Positions 1-11,700 of a stretch of 24,854 bases of DNA are shown here, piece by piece. The position numbers were made by a program, and so were the translations under genes. The notes beneath the pieces were generated by a model. That model saw only the letters and a program-made list of their open reading frames with translations. It made no database searches and was not told where the DNA came from. Source of the DNA: Apostichopus californicus (lineage: Eukaryota; Echinodermata; Holothuroidea; Aspidochirotida; Stichopodidae); NCBI GenBank assembly GCA_020650975.1, contig JAIPMN010189535.1:449-25302 (forward strand), in the 5' to 3' direction. Positions within the stretch are counted from its first letter, which is position 1. Each line of letters begins with the position of its first letter.

Positions 1-1907
1 AGTGTTCAATGTCGAAGGGGGGGGGGGTGGTAAAAATTTCTAAGGGTAGTAGGACATCACGGTGTCATTGCATTGAGGAGGTAAAGCACAAAGCCATCTC
101 AAATCGCCGAAAAAATAAATCTTCTGTGTATAATGCGCCACAATACATCATTTTAATATGACAACGAAATAGCATCTCTTGATCGATTACTTTAATTTAT
201 CAGCAAACGGGCACTTCCTGATTACAGCTTTCTTACATTTCTCAACGAAAGGACAAAAGTCGTTTAAATAAGACAAAATGACAAAGTTCGGTATTTGTCA
301 AAATGGGCACTTCTAACCTATGAAACGGGGCACATCTTAACGTTTTTGTTACAAAACAGGAAACCCATGTCTCTTCGGATCCTCCGCATTGGGTCAATCG
401 CCTCTGGCATATATCAAAGCTTAACCTGGTAGACATAAAGGATGACTTAGGTACACATTAAAGTTAGTGTTATAGACCATTAAAACACACTGTTATCTGC
501 CCAGGTTGGTGTTCTATATAACACCTTTTATTGTAACCCTTTATACAAGTGAGGTTCATCCCTTTAAAGTGACTGGACTGTATTTAGTCTTACACAAAAA
601 CGACTAGGTCAGTTTCTCAGATACAACACAAAACTCATCGTGAAGACTTTTATGGCCTCAAATGCCATGTTAAGATGCATTGCAACTTTTCACGTACAAT
701 TCATCCAAGGGTGAATTTTGTTTTTATGGAGATAATAGAAGATGTTTTGGTGGAGTTATTAGAATTTTAAAACAATGAATTAACATTAAGGTTTAGGATT
801 GCACTAAGGCGCCGACGTCATCGATCTCTGGACCCAAGCTTAAGTGAGCATTCCAGAGTTTAGCATATTTTGAATGTAATTATCTTGGAAACCTGTGTAG
901 CTGTAGAAACATTACTACTAGCACTCAAATTGTTCTTTGTTTTTCTTTGACTATAATGTGTCAAAGCACTCAAGACTAAAAATCTGTCTGAAGTCACCTC
1001 TTGAAAACTTTAGACCAAGTTGGCTTTCTTGAATAGCGCTATCATTCATCATTAGCGGGCCTTTTGTCAAAGTTAGCTTTTTTGAATAGCTCCACTACTT
1101 ATAACTTCTGGTCGTCTCAGTTCTCTCTTCTTTTTTGGCGCTAAATGCAAATGAATTAAAATGTACTGCATGTGGTCAACACACAGGACAAGGGGAATCA
1201 GAAAATGACATCAGTACAAACATATCATAACGATGAATATTGAAGATAAATAAATCCTGTTCAAGCAAACTAAATATAGCCTATATGCAACTTCATCAAT
1301 TTGACTGAAAATGCCAAGGCCTATACTCGACGGTGTGATATGTGAGAAATTTGGTGAAAGGAATATTTTCATATTCGTACACACAGTAATTTATTTGAAA
1401 TGTTCTTCTACATTCTCAATTTTATTTCGACTTTATTACGACTTTAACAGGGAACTTTAATAGGAAAAAATATTTTATTCGGTCAATTTTTCAATTTCTA
1501 GCCCATTTTCTGAACCCGATTGCCAAATCTTACATTCATGTGGCCATGTATTTTCTTCACGCGAGAAGTTTCTTCTTAATGTGAAACTACAAAGTCATTG
1601 GATCTTTAGTTCATAATCATAATTATATTAGGCCTTAAACGTCTCATTTCTTATATTTCGAGATTACTATGTCGATTAATTTGCTCTGGACATTTGACAT
1701 GTGATTCGCAACTTCATAAATCCATTGCATTAATCAATTGCATTTTTAAAGATGCGGTACCTTTTGTAAGGCCTCTAGCCACATCGCAGTCGGAGAGCTG
1801 TTCATCAACATTCCTTCGATCAAAAATCACTCTTTATTCTTCGTTACCACGGATACAAGCTTAGAACCCTGACCTAACTTTTCACTTTTTGCCTTCCACA
1901 CACACAG
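1..1907. other. Upstream non-coding region (intron or 5' flank)
   Basis: No open frame with coding character is visible on either strand. An 11-base G run lies at 17-27. A short imperfect direct repeat ('caagttggctttcttgaatagc' near 1016, 'caaagttagcttttttgaatagc' near 1069) is present. The pyrimidine-rich, AG-ended stretch at about 1880-1907 is the acceptor of the propeller exon, so at least the 3' part of this region is intron. No promoter can be supported. Confidence 0.6.
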
Positions 1908-2769
1908 AGTGCATACAATTGCAACTATACCAAGATTCACCGTACAAGATGGTTACTATGTGTTGTCCATGGATGTGCTAGATAAAGGCAGTTTGGCTGT
2001 CGCTGGACTTAATAACAAGGAAAAATGCAGCTTTATTGATATGTTTATGTTTCACTTTGATCCTGATTCTCAGGAAAAACCGTTATTATTGACGTCAGAG
2101 CCTTATTTTTCTCAGGAATTTACCGAGTCTGGTTCAGAAGGGCGGTCTTTTTGTTTACTGGATGATCGTCTGTTTTTAACGTGTTGTAAGGATACGATAG
2201 CATTGTACGATAGTAGTAATGGCGGTCTGGTCAATCAAGGGAAATTTAACGGTGAAGCCTCGTGTATGACATCCAGAGATGGTTTAGTGTATGTCGGTTT
2301 AATATCCAAAGAGGTGATTGTCTTAGATGCGAGAGAATTGAGAAAAAAGAAGACAATCACCTTACAAGGATTAAGAAGAGAAGACTGGCCCGAGGATATA
2401 ACAGTTAGTAATAATAAACTGTTTATCTGTACATACTATGATAGAGCTTTAATGTATAATAGTGTGGGAGAAATAGAACAGGAATATAGAAACACACAGT
2501 ACAGCGATGCACTGAGTATAACAGTCAGTGAAGAGAAAGGATTAATATTTATGTTATGGGAGGGTGGTGGTGAGGGTAGTCAAGTTGTTGTTTACTCTCT
2601 ATCTGGGGGTCATTCTTCCATCTCTGGGGGTCATTCTTCCATCTCTGGGGGTCATATCTTGGCTTCTTTTAAAGTTCCTGAAAATTCCAGGAGAATCAGG
2701 ATCAATAATAACATAAACAGATTGTTTTTGGTTACCTGGACAACTGGAGAAGTCTATGAATATCACACA
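1908..2769 (+). CDS. Exon 1: six-bladed beta-propeller-like domain
   Basis: The 287 codons form about six four-stranded repeats typical of NHL/WD-like propellers. Each has alternating hydrophobic strands, such as 'RLFLTCCKDTIALYD', 'LVYVGLISKEVIVLD', 'KLFICTYYDRALMYN' and 'RLFLVTWTTGEVYEY'. Blades sit near residues 8-60, 67-105, 106-150, 151-190, 191-250 and 251-287. The frame begins with GTG, not ATG. An in-frame stop lies upstream at 1870-1872, and the first ATG (1969, residue 21) would cut into blade 1. A pyrimidine-rich stretch ending CACACACAG at 1907 therefore marks an acceptor, and this is an internal exon. The donor is CACACA|GTAAGT, phase 0. If the donor is not used, the frame runs 11 more codons to TAA at 2803. 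No exact family is recognised. Such a domain would serve as a ligand or protein-binding head. Confidence 0.75.
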
Positions 2770-5700
2770 GTAAGTACTGATAAAGGAAACATAGGCCTAC
2801 GGTAAAAATTAGGAATATTTGTCACTTTTATTAAAGCAATCCTTTGATTGAAGCTCAACAAATTGGGTTTCATTCTATGCGAACAAGTGACGAGAAGACA
2901 CTCTTAGATGTTTTGAGATCTACTTTGCAAAATTTAATGAAAAATAAGGACACATTTTTCTTTGGGATATGTTGGTTCTGGTAAAGTTGTCATGTAGGTG
3001 TTTTGTATTGTCAACATACAAATTTGGGATTTTTTTTTCTCTTATTTTCTGACTATACAACCTGCTAATTGAAAAAAAAAATTGTTACCAGTGAATGCGG
3101 AATTTTATTAAGAACACAACTATTACTTGTTTGTTAAGATGAAGATCAAAATGGTGGAAAAGTAAGTTCAAAATTTAATGAAACTATTTGGCCATTAGAT
3201 ACTTGTTGCGCTTTGCAATATTAGAGTAACTCACAAAATATGGAAAATATTTCTTCTTATTTTCTGAGCTTACAAGCTGCTAAATTTGAAAAATACGGTA
3301 TTAGTAAATGCGGAACTTTATGAAGAGCACAACTATTACTTGTTTGTTAAGAGGGAGATCAAAATGGTGGAAAAGTAAGTGCAAAATGTTATGAAAAATT
3401 TAGGCAATTGGATACTAGTTGCACTATGCAACATTAGAGCAACAGCCACAATTTGAAAGATATTTTGTCTTGCCTGCTAATTGTTACAAATATTGTATTA
3501 GTGAATGCAAGATCAGTATTCTCAATTATGCAATAAGTGCTATTTTTTGTTGAAATTATTTGTTTAAAGAAAATCTAAAAATAAAAAATTCTATGAAAAG
3601 TGATGGAAAATGAATGCATGACATACAGCCCAGACCATGTAGTGTAGTTCCTTTATCATTATCTTTGGCTATTTAAGTCTTCTAAAAGATACTAAATTTG
3701 ACAAAAATCAATGCAAACTATTGTTAAGAACAAAACAGGTGCATTTTACCTTGAGATGAGGTAAAATTCAAGAAAGATTAAGGGCAATATTTTTATCTTA
3801 CAAATAGGCCATACTGCTGCCATGTTGATTAGTTTGACACTTGTGCATATGTATAGCAACTACTGCAGTGATTATACCTTGATTTGATGACAGTATTTAA
3901 GTCTTGATAAATGGCCCGACACAAGTTTACCTCTATTTTGGGATGTAGGGTGCTTTACTTAGGTGCACATTAGTAAAAAATGCAGAAAAAGAAGGGAAAA
4001 ACGTGACCTTAGCCTTGTCTTATTTTCACATTGTCAACAGAGTTAAGATGCAAAATTCACAAAGCCATTGAAATCATTTTTCATTACTTTTGAGGAGAGA
4101 AAGTTGAAGCTAAGTATAGGCTTTACTTTAATTGGGGTTGCATTGAGTCAGTTGACAGTATTTTTGTCAGTTCTCTTCAAGTGGTTAATTTCACTGATGG
4201 CCTATGATTTCCATTATGAAGCATGTAGTGTAATGTAGTCAATAGTCCTTTAAAGTAACATTTAACAGATTTTGGATTAATTACTGACAATGCTAAGTTA
4301 GTAAGTAGGTATTATTTAGCTGTATATAATATAATAATTACATGTTTCACATGCATTCTTTGTCATGAAGCTGTGTATAGCTCATAGTGCAGTAGCTGCA
4401 CATACAGTTTAGTGTATACACCAATCTTAAAAAGTCTGTGCATATGGACTTTTGATTATTCAAGCATTGGAGCTGCAGCACATATATAGTTTAGCTGTGC
4501 AACTTACGAGCATTTAACCATGTACTTTTCAGCCTATAGTGCTTCTAAGTTAGTTGTGTACTCATTCAGTAAATCTCTATTGCAAGATTGTAGGATTACA
4601 TTTAAATGAATCTTCTGTAAGTAAATTACTACATCAATGATTGACATAGTAAATTCATGTAAAACAACACAGTTATGAATTAAGGAAAATGTAAGAGGTA
4701 TGAAGGGGATAAGGGAGAGGGTTATTAGTGTGTGTTTTAATGTTACTTACTATCTACATTGCCCAGAATAGAAGACACTTTAACTAGTTCCCACACAAAC
4801 ATGGGTCACAATGTAGTGTTTATTGGCTAAATTTGGAGAATAATTGTTAGCCCATAAACTATAATTTTAAGTTGGTGGCGCCATGAATAAATCTACAACA
4901 ATCTGCCTGATACAGCGTCATGTATAGAAGCATGCACCTGTACAGTCTTAAAAATCAATCCAACCAATTGTCAGCTTTAAATACTTTTAATTTATTCTGA
5001 AATAAATATAAAAGATTGTTGTTAGAGGAATTCAGGTAAAACACAGTCACATAATCCACACCATCATACAGTATTTAAAGATATCCCTCCCTTGGAATGT
5101 GTTGCTGTCTCAATGCGTCAAACTTGTACATCTATTTGTTTTATAGTCATCAGTATATTTGTATGATTTTCTTTTTCTTGTCTTTTTGTTATAGAGTGAC
5201 ATCTTCACATTTGATAACCTCCTGCAGTGCTCAAAGTCATTGATTGAGAAAGATGACTGTCAGAAGCTACTTGACTACCTTAAGGTTCCAGCTAAGGAAT
5301 CAAAGGACATTATTAAGAGTGATGCACCCTTTTCTTCTCTTGTCCACCATCTCATGAGAGAGGCAGGGAAGGTTTCTGTCGATTACATCAGCCATTTAAT
5401 GACAGCATGCTCTGACAAAGGACTGAGTAAATTGGGGGCAGTATTGACTGTCTACCAAAAAGCTAAAAGTAAGTTTATATCAGAGAGCTTAACAAGTTGA
5501 ATATGTTGTGAATCGCAAAGCAATTCAAACTCATTGCCCACACAAAGAATAAAATGATTTGAGCTAATATTGTATCGTTGTAAAGCACTATTTGGGGGCC
5601 CGGAGGGTTTTTTTTGGGAGGGCAATCCACGCAAATGACAATGGAAAACCATCCAAGTTGTTTAACTGCAATCTATTCCACAAACTGACAATACACACGA

Positions 5701-8700
5701 ACCAGGATGAACATGCAGCATACAAAATGATACAAGGAGCAGTATGGAGCAGTAATAGAGCAGCATTTAACAAGATAGAATGAAACATGAATAAAACAAT
5801 ATAATATATGGTTCCTTGCAATATAACCTGACTGACTATTGTCCACCAACACTCTGTAATTAAATATTTAAGAAACTTAGCAACCAATCTTTAGGTGAAA
5901 TATAACCCCAAAACACCATAGTGCATGAATACCCCACCATTGTAACACTTGACATACCTTTGAACTGATCTGACTGTCCACAGCAATTATGATATACCCA
6001 ATTGACTAATTGGAAACATAAATAATAACAAATGTCAAGTTATGATGAAAACAAACATGAATCCCAAAATTAATTAACAAATCTGCTTTCACTTTAATCA
6101 TTATTAATCACCAGAATTATCTTTGAATACAAGCCTGTTATCCCTTCATTTTACTTGCAAGAGATCACATGAAGTTCTCTGTACAAATTATTTTGTATCA
6201 GTACTGCATAGTGCATATTGCTTTAAGGTAATGATTAAATGATGGTGTTTTGTGATTGGACGCTTCATCTACGAACCCTCTGTTGTACTAGCTATTAACA
6301 CACAACACAACCAGACACCAGCATACAGCTACTGTATGTCAAAAGTAACAAGCTGTGTTGAAATCCTGACACAAATATTTACAGCAACAATCAAGAAAAG
6401 AAGAACAATCAAAATATGATTAAAGAAGTATTTAATGAATAGAAGTAACAGCTTATTTTATATAAATTCCTAACACAAAGCTCATTTTCAGCACGGAAGT
6501 GTTACAAAACATTCAGCCAGTTGCGACAATTTCATAATGCTAACACCTCCCTAAACTGTACTCCAATATACTGCTTCATAGCACTGGTATGTCAGTACAA
6601 ACAGTTCCTAACCTTGATCTGATAGAAACATGATATTCATACTGCTCGTACTGACAATACAAGTGCTCTGAAGCGGGACATGACACTAAAGTATAGGAAA
6701 ATTGTCCTAACTGGATAGAACATGTTGCTCCACTATGCTATTTAATGCACGCTTGACCAACACTATTGTATTGATTAACAACAACAAAGATTCACATTGT
6801 AAGCTTTCCACTGCAGTGTACAGAAACAAATACCAACATATATTTAAATCAGCATAGATCCATATCCAGAATTCATGAATAGAGAACAACACTGTGTCTA
6901 CAATACTGTTAACCTTACCTTAAAGGTACACACTTCCTTTAACACTTTGAGATCTCCCTCACAATGAACACCACATTTTGAATGCATTGCCACATATGTA
7001 CACATAATTGACAATTGCTGACTCTAACCTTTCTATAGAACTTAGAAGTAGCACAACTGATAAAGCCACACCATGAGTCAGCCATGCTGTTTTAATGGTT
7101 ATCTCAACCATGAACCTCCAATATATATACTCATAAACCCCAGATCTAAACTTTCAAAGTACTAATGTGAACAATTAAAGGAGAAAAATGACAAATGGAG
7201 GCACTCTGATTGAGACATCTTATAAGTAAATATATCACTTTAAGGCACTGTACCACAGCCTTATCCTACACAATACACAGTGCAATACAGTATATAGCAC
7301 ATGTCAGCCCTCATTGCAGTAGGGGAAAATTAGACTTTAAATAATGACAATTTAATTAAAGGTATGCTGCATTGGCCCCAAATATGCTAGATATTGAAAT
7401 TATTGTCACCTTTGGTCAAAATTCTTAAACTGTTTTTAATTAAAACCTTCCACGAAATTTTCCTCACAGGGACATTCAGTCATATTGTGTGTTCCTTAAA
7501 AATGCCTGAGAATGATTTGGAGAGTAGAAAAGTATTTTGAAAACTAAGGCAGGCCAATTGTGAAACATGCAAAACTGCACATTACCACAGTAGTAACATA
7601 ACTTAATTAACCCATAGTTGATAGAATAAGGACCCTCCATCAATACTCTTAGATACAAACAATGTGATAAATGAGGTGGTAAGAAATTGAAAAACAGCAA
7701 TGGCATGTAAAGTACTTCAAGCCAGAAAGAGAATCCGATTTGATTGTTCAGAAGTTTATCATTATTTCACAGTACGTACATGTTTCATTCAATGTCAAGG
7801 TCTTGCATTATAGTGAAACCCTTGCATAAGTCTGTAACTTATGGGATAAACTCAAAAGTTTGTTTAGGGTTATGTTCAGACAAGATTGGTAAAATGTTGG
7901 AATTTCATTTCCTTTTGAAATTTTGTAATTTATTATCCTAGATATATATATATATATATGAGGATCATTGAAAGGGCTCGATTAAGTTCAATTCATCAGA
8001 AGCAGTGCCAACATCAACAACAAGGAAAGTGTAAGATTTGCATGGTCACTTCAAATAAAATGCTATAGTTGGACCAAAATGTGAGCTCACTAAATTCGGG
8101 GCAAGTTTGTCACAATATTTTCCTTCAAGAGTTTACCGCATAAATAATTAAGATACATTAAACTGTATTCATTTACATCTCTAAATCTCTTGGGTGGAAG
8201 ACAATGTTTAACCATGTTTGCATCTTATATGTTGTTTCAGATTTAAAGTTTCCCAATATTGTACTAAAGAATCAATTAAAGGAGTCTGAAGACAAAAGGC
8301 AGGAACTCTCTCACAAACTATCTGAATCAGAAGATGAAAAACAACAGCTGACTGGAAGACTAAAGGCAACAGAGGAGGAAAGACAAAAATTGAGAGATAC
8401 ATTGAATGTAAGAGAGGGAGAAAGACAACAGCTGAATGGAAGACTAAAGACAACAGAGGAGGAAAGACAACAATTGAAAGATACTTTGAAGGCAACAAAC
8501 AAAGAAAGACAACAGCTGAAAGGAAGACTAAAGACAACAGAGGAAGTAAGACAACAGCTGACTGGAAAACTTAAGACAACAGAGGAGGAAAGACAACACT
8601 TCAGAGACAGATTGAATACAACTGAGAACACACTGAAGACACTGAAGGATGAGAAGGAAGAATTACTTCAGCAGCAGAAAGAGGTTAGACTTCACATAGC

Positions 8701-11700
8701 ATGTGATTATAGATTACTGATTACTGATGACCAAGTTAACTGACTTGGGTCATGAGCAATTTAGTCACTTTGAACAAGAGTACCCTTCTGCTTGATCCAT
8801 TAGTGTAAAGTAAATTTTTAAGTTACCATTTGCAAACACAACATGTATTTTCAGAAATAAGGGAATAATTATGATGTGTAACAGTAGAGGTTAAAGGATG
8901 AACATATTACGAGCTATTTGTCTCAAGAATGTTATGCATTCATGATGTTTAGTTCATATGATGTACAGTTGCTGTCACTGTATTAATATATAGGTCACAG
9001 TTCATATGTGGTTCAGGCCAATCAGAACATGCACAGGCAAAAGTCTTTAATCCCTTTATCTCAAGAACAGAACTTTCAGAGAGTATTCATTTCATGGTGG
9101 GATATGCTCTTTTAATGAAGAAGTTTGCTACTCGGCTGAAGTTACACTGTATTGTCTAATTTTTTAGTTACAAGTGACAGTTAACATTAACTAGCAAAAC
9201 TAAACAGATGTATTTATCATGTGCAATGGCACAATTTACTTACATTAAAGCATGTTATGGGACTTATTGAACAATAAAACAATATATAATTAACTAGACT
9301 AAATGATATAATTGAACTTTTGTCCTTCAATGTGATAGACCTACATTCCTTCTTCTAGAACAGTAGTTCCACCATTCCTGGAGGTGCACGTGAAGGTTAG
9401 GTCACAGTTCTCTGCACTTATTTAGTGTAAACATGTGATTTCTCTGAGCCAGGTAGTAACTTTGCAATAGTCACACCCTCAAGTAGGTGGTCAAAAGCAT
9501 ATCAGTTCAGCCTGCCTGAAAATAAGTGTGAAGAATTTTGTCAACTTGAAATGTTCTCCCTTCAGAGACAGGCTACTTCATGAATGTCTGATTCCTTGCC
9601 GAAGGCAGAAGGAACGTATGCGTTGGTGATGGTGTGTGTGTGTCTGTGTGTGCACTTGTTTGTATTCTGACTGAGGACTCGAACTAAAGAATTCCAGGTC
9701 CTCGGTTGCGATTTCTAAAAAATCTCCATGTCTTCGAAAGAATTCTATTGTAATGGGGTATTACTAAGGTTAAGGTACATGGATTTGAACAACGGAAAAA
9801 ACAATGGGGTCCTCGGTCTGAATGTAAAACACACCTGGGTGTGGGTTTGTGTATGTGACGCCTTGGCTTGTAAACACGATATCTCAAAAACCAAACATTG
9901 CCTGAAATTGAAATTTGGTTTGTAAGTAAGTAGAAGGTTCATATTGTCTTTCATGGAGGTCAAAAGTCACTTGAGGGCACATAATATCTCAAGAATTCAA
10001 AGTTGCTTGAACTTCAAACTTAGTATGGGGGTAGCATTAGTTATTAGATGTTCTCTAACCTTTTCCATGGAGGTCAAAGGTCATATTAGGTCTGAAAACT
10101 TTGTAAACATAATATCTCAAGAAGTACAACTTGCTCGAATTTTTAAATTGAGCAGATTGAGCAGATGGTCCCTATTGTTGGTTTCGATGAATATCGTAAC
10201 CTTTGCAATCATGGTGGCTATGTGTGTGTGTATATGTGTGTGTGCATTTGTGACGCCCAGCTTGTAAACACGATATCTCAAGAAGGGAAACTTGGACCAA
10301 GTTCAAGAAGCTTTGTTTTCTGTGGAGGACAAAGGTCATATGAGGTCACCAGGGGTCAAAATGTGGAAACCTTGTAAACACGATATCTCAAGTAAGGAAA
10401 CTTGGGCAGACCTCATATTTAGTGTGTAGAGGTACCATATCGAGTAAAAGAAGCATATTTTCTGTTGAGGTCAAAGGTCATTTAGGGTCACTAGGGGTCA
10501 AATTGTCAAAACCTTGTAAACACGATATCTCAAGAAAGGATGCTGGGCAGACCTCATGTTTTGGTGTGTAGATGTACCACATTGAGTACAGGAGGCCTAT
10601 TGCATTTGGTGGTGGTCAAAGGTCATTTGGGGACAACAGGTCAAATCGTGACAACCTCGTAAACATGATATTGCAAGAAAGGACAGATCTCATATTTGGT
10701 TTGTAGATGTACCATATTAAATTTAAGGAGCCTATTATTGCTTTTGGTGGAGTTCAAAGGTCATTTGACGTCAACACATTTACTTCACTCCCCTCTTACC
10801 TGTCTCTCCTCACTAACACATCTTCCTAAAATAATATCGCAAGGGAAGCTTGGACAGATCGCATATTTGGTATGTAATTGTACCACATTGAGTACCAGAA
10901 GCCTTAATGTTGTGGGGGGAGGTCAATGGTTGTTTGAGTTCACCAGGGGTTAGATTGTAAAAACCATTTTTTACACAATATTTCAATATTAAATAAGGAC
11001 TGATGTATTGTTTAGTATGTTGATGTATCTATCACATTTAGTACAAGAAGCTTGTTGTTGAAGTCAATGGTCATTTCAGGACAGCCTGCGTCTTTTTGAA
11101 TTGATTGTTTGTCACATCACACTTCTTTTCACTGTGTTACTAATATCAAATATGTTGTACACCCTCACTATACATTACATCAGATTCAGAAAATAGCTCA
11201 TGTTAAATCATCGAAACCACTATGCATTTTGCATTCTGGTTTTTTATGTAGGTCAAGGTAGTTTGAGGTCAACAGATTTAAAAGTGTGAGAAATTTGAAT
11301 ATGCGATCACTTCAGAAGTTGCGACTTCAAACTGGTATGTATAAAGCCCTTTGCCGCTATTTACATGTCTACAGTTTTCCTTGAGGTCAAAGGTCAATTA
11401 CATGTTACAGTCAGAATGAGTCTGATTATGCAGAAGTGAAGTTTTTCAGACCTTCAATCCTCTTTGCATACGTATGAATTAATCAATTCTGCAAGACTTA
11501 CCATTTCTGCTCAGCAATTCAGATCGTTGTAAAATATTGCAACTAAAGTTTCTTCTCATATTGGCAAGGACTCAGTAAGTCATTTGACTTTCTGGTTATT
11601 TGTGGCAAGAAACCAGGGTGAGGTGCATCCTTCTTTTCTCATTCACTGTGTTGTTTACATGACAGGAGCTGGAAGAGGCTAAATCAAGTCTGAGAGCTAC

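Noticed and set aside
5588..5887. Minus-strand 99-codon frame with hydrophobic stretches resembling membrane segments
   Set aside because: It lies in an AT-rich intron; the hydrophobicity is explained by reading A-rich sequence on the opposite strand, and no homology or splice logic supports it.
8208..8631. Minus-strand frames of 106-109 codons rich in Ser, Cys and Val
   Set aside because: They are antisense shadows of the 42-bp coiled-coil repeats of exon 3.
9728..10953. Several overlapping open frames of 65-107 codons, some containing 'VNTISQEGKLG'
   Set aside because: They are translations of the interspersed repeat units and GT tracts; phrases recur with the repeat period and there is no domain character.
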